Positions 1-15,000 of a DNA stretch of 64,000 bases are shown in pieces. Made by a program: the position numbers and the translations under genes. How positions within the stretch are numbered: position 1 is the first letter of the stretch; every line of letters begins with the position of its first letter. This stretch comes from Siphonodentalium dalli (taxonomy: Eukaryota > Mollusca > Scaphopoda > Gadilida > Siphonodentaliidae), in assembly GCA_032622095.1 (NCBI GenBank), contig CP136065.1, positions 23,114,134 through 23,178,133 on the forward strand, in the 5' to 3' direction. Below the pieces are notes generated by a model. It saw only the letters and a list, made by a program, of their open reading frames with translations, had not been told where the DNA came from and did not search any database.

Positions 1-2226
1 GTGATCTTACCTGCTATGACAGGTAAGATACTGTCTTTTCTCGTATATGAGGACGATGAGTTCCGAATGCACATAGGCAAGAACTAGGCGGTTTCCGTTA
101 GGAAAGTGCGCTTACAGCGGACGTGAAGATACGAATGCCTGTATTTTCGTCATGATTGTATCGAATCGTTTTGTCACATAATCAGTGGATATGTCGATGA
201 TATACCACTATGATCACATGACTGCGGAGGAGCAGGCCCGGATGTATCCCGAAGGTATTACTATTCCAGGGGATCGACTGGACCCCATCTTGTAATGATG
301 TGGGCCACTGCACCATGGGGAAGAGTCAGAAGGCCATTTGGCTGGTGCGCTATGTCTATGAGAGCAAGAGCGTCACGTGACAACGAGTCTTCCCCACCCA
401 GAACAGCCGCCATAGACGAAGAGCCATGTCATGGCCGGTTTCGGAAATATATTGGCAGTAGATGTGCGCAATATAAACGCTGCGCATGTAAGCTCGCTTT
501 AGACATGTAACAATACAAATGCAGTCCTTTCTGCGCAATATAAATGTGTTGCATGTAACTGCGCATCATACACGAGTGAAAGCTATGTGGCAGAATATCG
601 TTTTGATATATGTGGAAATAGAAGTTAGTGAGCCAAGTGATGGTCTCTACTGGAAAGACTATTGGCAGTGAATCTGGAGCACGTGACAATATGTATTCTT
701 TCTATTTCGCTGTTTGCCGTTATCATTCACTGATGAAACTGCAAAGTATGTCAGTATTGGGATGAAAACTGTTCACCATATGTAAGCATACTAGTAGTCA
801 GTTCTGACAGCATACATGAGGCCCTGATACGATATGATTGTCATGTACAATGTATGGAACTATTACGGCGTGCAATACATCATTGCAAGCTCGCCCACGC
901 CGAGGCATATTAGAGCCTACGGTAAGATGGCTTAGTGTCAGGCCACAAAGTTTTCACTTCATTGCAGTCGGTGAACAATAGTTCGTAGGAACCCAAACTG
1001 TACATACATGGATGTAAAGAATGCAACACAATATTTAGAACGTCAGACAACACATCAATTCGAAGTGTGGTTATATATGTGATAACGAATACCATCCCCC
1101 TGTTACGGAGTGTTAGTAACTATTGTACTGATGATACAATGAGTTATATGATATTTAATCGTGATAGACAAGGTAGAATTTTCGAAATACCTTGAAGTCG
1201 ATGTAATGTGTTATTACATTTGTCATGTGTCTAACAAGACCACGCGCTCATACATACTGGCGGGCGTAGATTCGCAGGTATTGATCGTGAAAACAATATT
1301 ACAGATCGCTCAGTCGAAAGAAATGTGAATTGTCATCTGATAGTGATAACAAGTACTATCTTTCGTATTTATTCATGTAAATTATTACAAAGGAGGATAT
1401 GGCTGTCCTGTGCAACTTTCTGCGAATTAACAGAGCAGTGCCATGTATGATTTGGCAGTATACATTAGGATACAAAGCAACGGAACTTACGAAATAACCG
1501 AAGCGAGTCGACGGAAACTTATGTAAAGTGAAACACGTGTAGCACGAAATTAGGAGACATCGCATACCGTACTACATTGCGTCCTCAATTGTAAGTCATG
1601 ATAGTCATCACGCCGTATGTGTGGCACAATATGCACTATGTGGTTTTGCCACAAGTAAGCTATGTGCTTCTTTAGTCATTGTCAAGATGGCCATCTTAAT
1701 TCCAATTGTTGGAAGATAAATGCCGTCTTGAGGAAAACAGAAAACACGGAAACAAATTACGGATACAGTGAAACGAAAAAAGTTCCCGTTTCGGATGTGA
1801 GAAATATTAATTAACTATCGGGTACAATAAATTGCAAGTTTGTAATATCAACAATAAATATTGAGTCGATAAACTCGCAACACAGAAAGATACAACCTTG
1901 AGAAAATAGAAACGATCCTGTCCTGGCGAGGAGGAATAAAAACTGACTAGACAATAGATAGAATGCGGGTGTATTCATGCGAGACTAATCTGGACACGGA
2001 TGTGAGTGGGGTCGGCACAGCAATAAAATTTTAACCCTCCTGATTGACACAAGGCCGGAGACGTAATCCATATAGTTCAGTTGAGGGCTTCTCCTTGGCG
2101 GAAAAATAACAGCTAATCACATTAACATATCACGGCTGGCTGATTAACTTATCACGGCTGGCTGATTAACTTATCACGGTGGCTGATTAACTTATCACAG
2201 CTGGCTTATATCTCTCTTAATGCTCA
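1..2226. other. No recognisable gene
   Basis: Only short, unconvincing open frames. A small hairpin TCTTACCTG/CAGGTAAGA is at 5-29, and repeat-like sequence similar to the CACTGAACTATATGG foldback family is at 1960-2110. The missing last SNX exon was looked for here and not found. Confidence 0.6.
2127..2206. repeat. 22-bp tandem repeat, about 4 copies
   Basis: The unit is TTATCACGGCTGGCTGATTA plus AC, with a one-base deletion in the third copy. Confidence 0.85.
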
Positions 2227-2449
2227 TTAATCCTTCCATGACTTGAGCTTCCTGAAATTTTGCGAAAACCCTGTGCCCTCGCATATATAAGAAAATATAT
2301 TGCCTAACAATATTTACCTTCACCTTTTAAGCCAGTGCATTCTCTTATACATGCGAGGATCCATATGGGAGACTCGCATATATAAGAGAATGCACTGGCA
2401 CAGAGTCTTTAATGCTGCATCAGCGCAGCTCCCGTCATGAAAGGGTTAA
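2227..2449. mobile_element. TTAA-flanked hairpin MITE, family B
   Basis: The left end is TTAATCCTTCCATGAC and the right end GTCATGAAAGGGTTAA. It contains the CAGTGCATTCTCTTATA hairpin and a GCTTCCTGAAATTTTGCG flank typical of this family. Confidence 0.75.
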
Positions 2450-2560
2450 TATAATATATGACATACATATCTAAGCACAGTTGTTGGCGACCAATACCAA
2501 GTTACTTTCATGTTTGCTAACCAGTGATTATTAACGAGTCTATTGATTCCTGGTTCCCGT

Positions 2561-2807
2561 TTAACTCTTTCATGACAGGAGCTGAGCTGGTGCAGCATTA
2601 AATAACCTGTGCCAGTGCATTTTCTTATATATGTGAGTCTCCCATGGGGAGCCTCTCATATATACGAGAATAGACTGGCTTACAAGGTCAAGGTAAATAT
2701 TGTTAGACCAAAGGTTTTTCTTATATGGGAGACCTGCAGATATAAGAGAATGCATTGGCACAGGGTTTTCGCAAAATTTCAGGAAGCTCCAGTCACGGAA
2801 GGGTTAA
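2561..2807. mobile_element. TTAA-flanked hairpin MITE, family B
   Basis: Ends are TTAACTCTTTCATGAC and CACGGAAGGGTTAA, with two diverged hairpins inside. Confidence 0.78.
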
Positions 2808-3003
2808 AATGATATATTTACAATTTTTTATATTACAATAAATTTACAAGCTGACAAGATATTAGTGTTCCACTATCCTATTACTATGTTGTTACAGGCT
2901 CAAGACATCAATCATCTTGCACCGTTGTCCATATGCTCATACTACATACACATATCAACAACATATGTCCGTTATAGGAATCTTGTTGATATTTTACACT
3001 TAC

Positions 3004-3069
3004 TTCAACTTTGGCTTTGTCTGTACAAGCTTCATAAGCTCTTTCTGTGAGTATTTGGTGATCTTCTGC
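3004..3069 (-). CDS. SNX-like exon, BAR helix 3
   Basis: Twenty-two codons, phase 0 to 0, acceptor attttgtag and donor gtaagt. AEDHQILTERAYEACTDKAK aligns with AEAHQQECCQKFEQLSESAK of human SNX5. The final exon (family consensus about 50 residues more) was not found between 1 and 3003 and is probably beyond the left edge. Confidence 0.85.
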
Positions 3070-6000
3070 CTACAAAATAAAATGAAACAACCTCCTGAAA
3101 TTTGTTTCAATGCTTAACCTCTCCATGACTTGAGCTTCCTGATATTTTGCGAAAACCCTGTGCCAATACATTCTCTTATATGTGCGAGTCTCCCATAGAC
3201 TTCGACCTTGCAAGCCAGTGCATTTTATTATTTCTGCGAGGCTCCCTATGAGAGACTTGCATATATACCAGAGTTCACTGGCACAGGATCTTTAATGATG
3301 CACCAGCGCAGCTCCCATCATGAAAGGGTTAATAGCAGTGCCAGGGCCCAAGCCAGGAGTTGAAAACAGGGAGAAGTGACTTCTCCCTATGGAGCTTTTA
3401 GGGAGACTTCAGCCAAAATAGGGAGAAGTGGGGGAGACTTAAGAAAAACATAAGAACCACTTATTAATTTTCAAATATCACTTTATTTATAACATCAATA
3501 AAAAGATAAAATAAAACGAAATTTTTTTACTTTATCTGAAGAAATTAGCCTAATTGTTATTTGAAATTTGAAATTTTTGGAAATGTTTTGTGTAAATTAC
3601 CAGTGGGCTAGCATCACCAAATTCACTCTCTGGGGAGCTCATTCTGTATGACCTCATCTGCTATTGGAGAGATAGATTCAGATTTAAGACAATTAGCAAG
3701 TTACATTAGTAGTTATATGTTTGACTTAAATGCAAGTAGTATTGTAATAGTGTAGTATTATTTCCTAGTCTGGAACTTGGAATATACGTTTGTACAGTCT
3801 GAATCATGATGCATGTAACTTTCACTTTGTAAGTTTAATTTGGTCACTGCTGTAATGTGGGTGTCCGCTAAAATAAACAATAAGGACTAACTGACAGAGG
3901 AGTTGAAAAGCTTTTAGTTTTATTTCTATAACTTTTATTAATTAATGGCCTCCTTAATTATGCCTACATTAATCGTACACTAGTAATCCGATTAAATCAA
4001 TAAATTTGACAAGTGGGCGCGGCCAATTATTTACCAAAAGTGCAATGCGTTGCCGAAACAAACTTCCGAAGCGCCTAGTACATTACCTGATAATGTCGTT
4101 AAGTTTTATATCTGAAAAGCGGGACGGCGATCCTGTACTAATTTATAAACTCATGGAACTCGATTCGTCTAATTATTTCTGATTCTAGCGATAATGACTT
4201 TCGATGGTTAGATATATAATCCCCTGATAATCCCGCCGATTATGGGTGACTTAAAATAGATTGTACCGGTGTTGAATGCGAACAGTTTCATTGATCAGAA
4301 AGGGATATTTTAAGGAAATGTTTCGTGAAATGGTTCTGAGAGATAGGACAACAACATTATTTCAATATATAAGTCAAATTTCCACCTGTAAATCTCAGTT
4401 TGGTCAATTTTGAAGGCGACTTCGTTTTCGCCTTGTGGACGTCCGAGGGCGAAGTTGGCGGCCCGAAGGCCTGAGAATAAGGTGCTTGTCATTTGCAGAA
4501 TGAGGTCCCCAGAGGGTGAATATATACATATGGCTACCTTCTTTATATTTTTAGAATGTATATATACAGCTTGATACTTTTTATTTTTAGAATGTACACA
4601 TACAGCTTGAGTCTTGATATTTTTAGAATGTATACATACAGCTTGATTCTTTGTATTTTTAGTATGTATACACACAGCTTGATTCTTTATATTTATAATT
4701 TATACATACAGCTTATTCTTTATTTTTAGAATGTATACATACAGCTTGCTTTTTTGCAGGTTTAGCCTTCTCTAGAGCTTTATTGGCATCTTCATAATCA
4801 ACAAGTAAACTTGTTCTTTTGAACAACATTTCCTGGAAAGAAAGGCAAACAGTTAAATTTGTATTTGCCGTTTCAGACACAATCCCTATCACGACATGTG
4901 TCAGTTATATTGGTGGAGGAAAGACCTACTTAAAAGGTTATTTTCACCGGGAAATCACTCCTTTGTACATAGAAACCACCGACCCCGGAAAATAAGGACA
5001 TATGTGCTCAGATATACGCATCAGGTCATCTTCTCTATATGTGGATCACAAATCAACACCAATCATAAATCGAACCAGCTTTGCCACCCCAGGGCATCCT
5101 ATGTTTAACTGATGTGCCATGCACATTACCATCTGAGCCACAGGTGTCCCCTTCGGAGAGCCTTAGTGATGTTACAGAATTGAATTATCACACATATAGC
5201 AGCACTCTTTAAGTAAACTTGAGTTAAATATATTCATGGAAGTTCGTAGAACAAAATTTATTGAACAAGTTTTATGGGCTGTTTAAAAAGAATTTCGGAA
5301 TGGAAGCATATATGACTAATACAACAAAAAGTTTGATAACATATATTGTTAAGATGCACACTGCTAATCATAGACTGCAAATTGAAAGGTCAAGGTGGGG
5401 TGAAGCCAAAAAGAAAAAATAAGAATACAAATTTCTGCCAGCAATGCAAGACGGCAATAGGCGACGAATTACACTTTACACTAGAATGCATGGAACTCAC
5501 ATATTTAAGATGAAAATATTTGACAGAAACTTACCATACGGAACCAACTGAAACTAAATTAGTGAGATTACTCACGAGTGCTGACCCAAATGTTCTAAAG
5601 CAGTTGCAATCTTTGTGAAGTTGGGTTGTAAGATTATCGATAGGAACTAACTTATTGACAGTGGCAATTTATAACTATATCTGCTTATGACGATTACGGT
5701 GATGACATATATTACGACAGATATAGCGATGATGATTGATGGTAACAAAGATGATTGCGACGATGATAGTGAAAAATATCTTTATGATGATGACAATGAC
5801 TATGTTTGTGGTATGTGAAGATGATGATGACTATGCCGCTGATGATAACGAGAGCAGAGATATTACGATGACGGTGATGACGACTCCATGACGTTATTTA
5901 GATGCGGATGACGAGGAGTATAATTATGACAAGGCCGATATATGGAGTATGACGATAACTGTGGTGGTGGTGGTGATGATAATGTTTTGAATGGTGATGG

Positions 6001-9000
6001 TGATGGCGATGATGATGATGATGCTGCTGATGATGATGATAACGATGCCAATGATGATAATGTTGATGATGATGACGAAAATGAATGTGATGGCGAAGAT
6101 GATTAGTATGGTGATGATGTCTGATGGCGATGATCACGATGATGGTGATGAAGATGCTGGTGACGATGATGATTATGATGATATTCATGATGGCGATGAT
6201 GATAAAGATGATGATGATGATGATTTTGATGATCATGCTAACGATGATGATGACGATGATTATGATGATAATGAAGATGATGATGATGATGGTGGTGGTT
6301 GTGGCGATGACGACGTCGATGATGACGATGATGATGATGATGATGATGATGTTGATGATACACTTCTGCCATATGAAAATGTCAAGCCAGACAACAGTGG
6401 CCCCCTTTTGTAAATACATGTATATATGTTAATTAGTACTCTGTATTCACCACTTAATTGTAGTGTTGAGTTAAATAAACAATCAATAACATGATTCTTA
6501 CACATTTGGTATGTGTGCCAAGCCTGATTATAGTGTGTTTGTCATTTGCAGAATGAGGTCCCCAGAGGGTGAATTTAGTGACACTACCCCGCATAGCAGG
6601 CTAGCATTACCAAATTCACCATCTGGGGACCTCATTCTGCTTAGGCCTCATCTTTTCTGGAATGTTTCTTTATTATAAAATTTCTATAGAAACTTCTTCA
6701 CATAGATTCTATTTCTTTTTTATATTAGTTTCTCTATATCCCCAAATTGGCAGACAACACATTGCATAATCAAGGTTTCCAATGGGGGTACAGCACAATA
6801 TTCGCCATTTGGTAACTTCAATCTGAATACATCTCTCCAATAGCAGATGAGGTCATACAGAATGAGCTCCCCAGAGGGTGAATTTGGTGATGCTAGCCCA
6901 CTGGTGATGCTAGCCCCCTGGGGACCTCATTCTGCAAATGACAGGCACACTAAACTCAGACTTGATGTGTGCACTCAATTTCTGTCGAATCTTTTAACCA
7001 ACATTATTTCACATACACGTAAACTCAGTGCTTATAGGCATCTGAATTTACACCTCACTGTTGTTCCTATAGTTTGAATTATCATAATTATTACAAATGA
7101 AAAGTATTTTAGCCCCCAAATGACTTGTCCCCATCTACAGGTCAAAGTCAACAGCCAAGACAAATTTCATAATCATTAGACCAATGGTACGGTCTGTAGC
7201 CAATGCTAATTCATATTGTTTATAACTGAAAGCCAAGATGGCCAACAGCAGCCATGTTTTTGGCTGAATGACGCCCAAAATGACTCGTTCCCATCAAAAT
7301 GTCAATGCCAACATCCATGACAAATTATTTTATCATCAGACAAACAGTATGGCCTGTATACCATGCTAATGGATTGAATTGTGAAATTCAAGAGCGCCAC
7401 TGGATCTGGTGGCCATGTTTTTTTGCCGAATCTCCTTAAAACGACTCATTCCCATCTGCATGTCAATGTCAACAGCCATGCAAAATTCATAATGATTCAA
7501 CCAAAGGTACGACCTGTAGCCTGTGCTAATGGAATGGATACATGCACGCACACACGCACACACACATATGATACCAACCCATAGCAATAGCTCAAACTTG
7601 ACTTTGTCAAGTGGAGCTAAAAAAAACCACAAATTAATTTTTTATGGAACAGGGGAACCAAATTTTCCATCATATTTTGTAGCTGTGAACTGCTGAATGG
7701 AGATGTTGGCCAGAATAAATCATTCACAATACAAATAAACACATAATTCTGGAAAAAACAACTGCCATGTGGCCCAAAGAAGTTACCCAATTTCCTGGTA
7801 AATATTGAGTCCCAATATTTGATGACCCCTATCAGACTGCCTGACTTTTAAAATTAGCTTCAGTTGACAGAAACTTTAAACCACCTTTATAAAGAATGCA
7901 TACATTACATGGTTTTTGATTAGAATACTGACCTTCACTGACTCCATATATCTGGAGTATAATTCCAGTTGAAAGCCCAGAGTTTTGTCACTACTCATGC
8001 TCCGACTCTCCAGCCCATGCTGTGAAAAAATATTTAGCATTAATGTACTTAGTGAGAAAATTTATATTCAACATTGTACTGAGTGATAAAATTTATATTC
8101 ATTATTTAATCATGATCCAAGAAATGAACACTCATAAACTAGTGAGAATGAGAGATTGCACCAAGCACCACACAAGCACCACACAAGCACTGCACAAGCA
8201 CCACACATGAATTCCTGATAGGAATGACACCCTATATTTTGTTAATCCTATATAATCTATACTAAATACTCATTGATGAGCAGTTCCCTTAAGTTCAGGT
8301 GACTTGTTGAACTTCTTATCTGAACATTTCCCTCTAACATATTTGACTAATACTGCACTTTGATTATCTGTCATCTACTTATTTTTCCTGAAAACCCCTC
8401 CAGATGAACAATAGACCATTCCAGTGCATACTTTTACAACTGGGTGTGAGAATCCAATCAGTATAGAAAGTGTTAATAAAGCTAAGGAGGCATTAGTATC
8501 TACAAAAATAGAATATTTAGTGCTGCACCAGCGCAGTTCGTGTCATGAAAGGGTTAATGATCAGATGAAGTGTCTTTAACCCTTTCATTATGGGAGCTGT
8601 GCTGGTGCAGCATTAAAGACCAGTGCATTTTCGTATATATGCGAGTCTCCCATAGGGAGCGTCGCATATATAAAAGAATGCACTGGCTTACAAGGTCAAG
8701 GTAAATATTGTTAGGCCAATGTAGTCTCTTATATATGGGAGGCTCACATATATAAGAATTGCATGGGCACAGGATTTTTCAGGAAGCTCCACTCATGGAA
8801 GGGTTAAATATTTTGTTGGCTTTTCTTGAAAATTGAGGGGAGGGTGGGTGTTTGTTTCTTATTTTTTACTTTTATTTTGCCAATATAGTTGTCGCAATTT
8901 CCGGAAATTGAAGCAATTTCCGGAAATTGAAGCACTACACCTCTTTATATCATAACATGTGCTCTGGAATTGCTCAAATTTTAGTGATTAAACAGCTATT

Positions 9001-12000
9001 GTAATAGTTAAGGCATGAGAACAAATTTAAAGAAAAATTATCAGAATAAAACGTTCTAGTAGAAGACCAAAAATAGCGTTGGGATAGGATGAGAATCTAG
9101 CAATAAAAATAGTTCTTTATCTTCACTGTAAATAAAAATCTTATTTTTATAAGTATAATACATTTTTCCTTAAAGAAAGCCTGAACACTGAACTATATGG
9201 ATATATGTAAAACCACAGTAGGAAAGGTGTTAACTTTTTGGTCGCCTCCGACGTCTAATGTGCTTGCTCGACTAGTCACACATGAACGCCCCCATTATAA
9301 CCGGCTGTACTCGAGTGAATTGTCTCAGTTTTATTTCGGACTCAATCAGGAGATTGGCGAGTTGCGGGGTTGTGAATGGCATGGGAGGGGTCTATGATAG
9401 TTCAGTTTTCAGGCTTTCTTTAAGGAAAAATGTATTATACTTATAAAAATAAGATTTTACCACTAAAGGAAGCCATTCACACTGAACTATATGGATTAGT
9501 ATGCAAGCCCAGGAGGAGGCACGAGCAATAAAGTTAATATCCAAATTTAGAGACAATTCACTCGAGCACAGCCGGTTATAATAGGGGCATTCATGCGTGA
9601 CAAGTCGACCAAGCACATTAGACATCGGGAGGTGACCAAAAAGTTAACCCCTTTCCTACTGTGGTTTTACAAAGCAGGGGCATATACCCATATAGTTCAG
9701 TGTGAACGGCTTCCTTTCATTAATGGAGCTTCCAGAAATTTTTACGAAAACATTGTGCCAATGCAATTCTCTTATATAGGGAGCCTCGCATATATAAGAG
9801 AATACATTCGCCTAACAATATATACCTTGACCTTGTAAGCCAGTGCATTCTCTTATATATCAGAGGCTCCCTATGGAAGACTCGCATATATAAGAAAATG
9901 CACTGGCATAGGATCTTTAATGCTGTACCAGCACATCTCCCGCCATGAAAGGGTTAAAGAATACCGGGAAAATACAGTTTATACTTAATTGTTGCTAGAA
10001 TACTTACTCTATACAAATTTGCACCTTCTGATAGCAATCCAAATGTTCTGAAAAACCAAAAGAGAACTTTTTACAACACAGTACAGCTGGTTAGTTCAAG
10101 TTTATATTGGTTTGTTAATTAGGATTCATTCTGGCCCAAAACTTTATTTTGATAAATGAAAATTAGTGAATTCACCTAGATGTAAAAATCATGGAATAAT
10201 GTCTAAATGCTATCTGTTTTAAAGATAATGAAATATATTAACTTTATTATATAACCTTTCCATTTTTGGGCGCATTTCGCAGATTTTGTCCATTTGTCTA
10301 TTTTTTAACACAAGATAGAGGAAGGGATGGATACGCATTGAAAAAATATATATACTAATCTTCATCTATTCGTCTCCACACAACACTTTCTTTTCGCTGA
10401 GAAAGACGGTGAAATTATTATTAAAAAATCATTTTAAAATCAGGTGTCGTCAGTCATATATATATATTTATCTTACTTTCTTATTACTGCACAGTCTTCA
10501 CTTTTCTCGGAGTTATTTGCAGTCAGTGCTGTAGCCAGATGAGAGTTTCCGCCGGCTATTCCTGAAATAAAAGCAGACCATCGCTGAGATGTACTAGACA
10601 GAACACAACACACCTCTTAATCGAGAGTCTTCTATCGAATTAGTTGCTGTCAGCACAAGGGTCTGTTCCATAAGAGCACTGTATTCAATTTGTGGGAGAC
10701 AGTAATAAGTATTCAATGTCAGTGACTCCATTCACCATTCAATACATTTACTTCATGTTAACAAGTGTGGAATAAAATGACATATTTTAGGGAGAAGATG
10801 TCTTCGAATCGCCCTCTAGGCTGGTCCCTGGTAAAATGTGGTAAACATCATACAGTTATAAACTCATATCTATCCAGAACTTAAAAAAGTGTGTATGCCT
10901 GAATGCCCAAAGACAGGAGTAAATAGAAACCATCCCAAAAGACCGCAAATTATTATTCACAAAATATGTTTTCAGCAAATATACAACAACACCAATTGAA
11001 AAGCTTTCACCGCAGTTATGTTTAAATGGACCAAGGCACTCACAGCAGGTAAATGTTTAAAATATATGGAAGTCTGTAAAAACATAACCACTAAGAAGAA
11101 TATGGATAAATAGATAAACTTTGTTCTTTCATTTATTATTAATAATTCTCCAATAACAAAATTTCGATTGTTGAAAACATTGTTATGTAAACAAAACTGT
11201 TTTACTGATTTGTCAACAAACATTGTTAAATGTGCAGTTAGTTCAAATATTTTAGTCTGAATATGATTTTCAGAAAAGTTTTATAACACTTTTTCCAATG
11301 TTTACTGTCAAGTTTTGATTAAACTTGGGTATTTTATTGGACTAATTGGACTTTTATTGGTAATTTCACTTACATAATGGATTTGACATGCAAATTATTG
11401 GAGTGTTATTGATAATGAAAATAAGAACAGAGTCAATCTATTTCTCATGTACTTGTTGATGGTAGTTGTTTTACAGACTTGCAAGCCTTGAAATAGGGTG
11501 TCTGTCATTTGCAGAATGAGGTCCCCAGAGGGTGAATTTAGTGATGCTACCCCGCATAGCAGGCTAGCATCACCAAATTCACCCTCTGGGAACCTCATTC
11601 TGATGAGGTGTAAGCAGAATGAGGTCCCCAGAGGGTGAATTTGGTGATGCTAGCCCGCTATGCGGGGTAGCATCACTAAATTCACCCTCTGGGGAACTCA
11701 TTCTGCAAATGACAGACACCCTATTTCAAGGCTTGCAGACTAGTATGTTATTTCGCATGAGTCAAACTCGATGGCCTTTAATCCCTTTTAAATAGACTCT
11801 GACCGATTACATACTAGTATATACGATATGAAGCTTAAATTGTGCTGCATCTATTTGAGCAACCTTTGTATTCAAGTTGCCTTATCAATAAAATAAATAA
11901 GAGAAATAAAACTAGACTTACGTAATTGTGAACCAACCATTTTAGAGAAATTCTGTAAAACATAGAGAGAATATGTGTTATAAAATACTATAAAAGCCAT

Positions 12001-15000
12001 TTTAAGATAGCTTGTTGTTGAGTGCGATCTATATTAAATTATACATCTAAAGTAACAATCCAGCATAAATTCCTGCCTGATTCACCCCGAACGACCTTAT
12101 GTCATTCGGGACATTTGAACACTCTGGGAGATGACTTACAAAATTCCACAATAGGCTTGTTGTCTCATCCCATTCCAATCACCCATAATCATCCATTAGC
12201 ATTTTGTTAAAATATTAATCTTTTTTGTATTGGGAATAAATATTGTTTACACCAATCTGGTCATCTCTGTAATATGATCTCATAATATTTCTAGATTATA
12301 GTTTAGCAAGGGAAGCCTAACTGTCTTAATAAAGCATGCAGTAATGCCCTAATTAATCGACTCCTTAACCACAGCAGAATTATGGGTAATTTTTCAGGAT
12401 TTAGTCGGAAATATGGCTTGTTGCCATTCATCGGAAAGCCATATTTCGGACTAAATCCTGAAAAATTACCCATAATTCTGCTGTGGTTAAGGAGTCGATT
12501 AATTAGGGCATTACTGTAAGTCGGTATGAATTGTCATAAGTAAATTGCTTGTTTGGTATGATAACTTAGGTAATTAAATATGTGTTGAACCAATACTTTT
12601 TGTATTAAGATATAGTGTAACTGATTTTGCTTGGGTTAAGCTCTTCATGTGAATTGCCTTGTAATTAATCAACCCAACTACATGTACTTAGTATATGGCT
12701 ACATACATTACACCCACATTATCCTCCAGCGATGTGTGGCTCACCACCTCAGGAACAGAAGTCGAACAATCAGACAAAAGTGAACCTAACACAAATACAG
12801 AGTTTAGGAAAGCCAAAAAATGACGACTAACAGTTCCCGCCCAGACACACGATAAACTTCCTCACATGAAGGTCAATATCCCCCCCAACACAAATTAGGC
12901 TACCCTTATACAAAGCCACCATAAATGAAGGCAACCACAACATCTGTGTAGTGTGTCCTCTCATACCGTGTCATACAAGTCTCAGATACTGACCCATATA
13001 TCTAGACCAACACTCGACACGGGAAAAACACAGAATATAACTGGACGTTCCTACTAAGGACATTGGTTTAATAATATTTATTCCCAATAATAATTGTTAC
13101 AATATGATATATTGGTAATTCATGTTACCATGTTCCTTGTGTATGGGAGTGGATTCGGCTGTAAGCCTATATGGCTTATATATGCCGTCTCCACAAGTGA
13201 CCTTATCATCGGTGGACAAAATAAAAAATGGTGCGACAAAGCAAGCAATATTATGCTTGCATTACTCGAGTCGCGTCCCGTCTTGGAGTTGTCGGAGACA
13301 GGTAATGAATTGGTATATTCATGTACTAAATGTTTACACCATGTCTAATATATTATAGTATGGGTTTCATAGAATGGGTTCGTAAGAGCAATACAGACAC
13401 AAGCATATATACAACATGTGTGTGTCACCTGTCGTGTCGGTCATCAGCTATTTCAATAGTTCCATATATTAGATATTTACTTAATGTAATTATTATTGGA
13501 CAGTGCCATATAATCCTACTAAGGACATTATATCCAGAGGGCACGAACAGGTCAGACACCTTATGGTGAATAATATTAATCTCTTAATATATCTAACTCA
13601 CATCAGAGGTTTCCTGTATGAGCTTTGAATAGGTGGCAGCCCACTCTCTCTTATTGTGGAAGTATTCATCAATATCCTGAAATTATCCAAAAAGTATATG
13701 TTTTATTACATTAATATCAATATAGAAAAATCCCCCAAACCAAAGATTTATATATGAATATTAGAAATAAAATCCAGTAAAATCTTTTTTTAACAGTGGA
13801 TATAATTCTACAGTTATATAGCAGTGGATATAATGCTACAGTTATATAGCAGTGGATATAATGCTACAGTTATATAGCAGTGGATATAATGATACAGTTA
13901 TATAGCAGTGGATATAATGCTACAGTTATATAGCAGTGGATATAATGCTACAGTTATATAGCAGTGGATATAATGCTACAGTTATATAGCAGTGGATATA
14001 ATGCTACAGTTATATAGCAGTGGGCATGGCTTACTGTCAGCTCAGTTATGAGAACTTATGGAATGAATGATATAAAAGGGAGTCTTGTCATATATCCCCT
14101 CCAAAATATAGGCACATGGCCTATACTAAATATTTTATAAACAGTCTTAAATTTGATCTTTTATTTCATTGTGATGAAATATATATATAAAACATATCAA
14201 ATTTAAAATTAATTAAAAATTTAAAACTGTAGTAATTATCTGCATTTTCAATTGATGAGATAGAATATAATTCCTTATTCAACTTTTTAGGGCTTCAAAC
14301 ATCTCGCAGAATGTCACACATGAAAGCCATTAGGCTTGTATTAAATACAATTTTATGATGTCAAAAATGGGAGTGATATGTTATGGCAAGAAAAAAGATA
14401 CACAGAACTGCACTTCCTGGTCATCAGGTTATGTTACCTAAAGATAATGAAAATATGACATGAGCTGGGGCATAGGAACAGTGTGCTTTTCAGTAACAAG
14501 TGTGTCATAAAAATGGTATTAAATACTGACCCTATGCTGACCTTTCCGTGCCTCATCGACCACCTCCGCAAACTTTGTGAAGAAACCCTTTTTAACTTTG
14601 GTCCTTAACGGAGCCTAGAAATTAAGATTTATGGAGTCACAATTATTAAAGGTACTCAATCCGATCAGACGGTCCCCATATCATCAAGATACAATATTTT
14701 TCAAAATATGTAAAATATATATCTCCTAGAAGTATCTTGCTCACTGAACTATATGGTATATTCCCAAATTTAACAAGGAAGGGTTAACAAACCCGCGTTG
14801 AAAAAGGTACGGAAATTCTATGGTACATTTTATCATATTTCATGACCTGTAACCTCTGATGACGTCATCTCCAACTGATCATTTAACTCGAAGCCAGATA
14901 GCTATTTCTCACTTTTTCCCTTTTTAATGGAAGGACCAACATCGAAGCTAAGTGTTGACAGTTTTTTGTGTTATAAACAGTAAAATTGAGTATCACAAAA

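Noticed and set aside
5863-6505. Poly-Asp, poly-Met, poly-His and poly-Ser open frames
   Set aside because: They arise from the GAT/ATG trinucleotide tract and are open in several frames at once.
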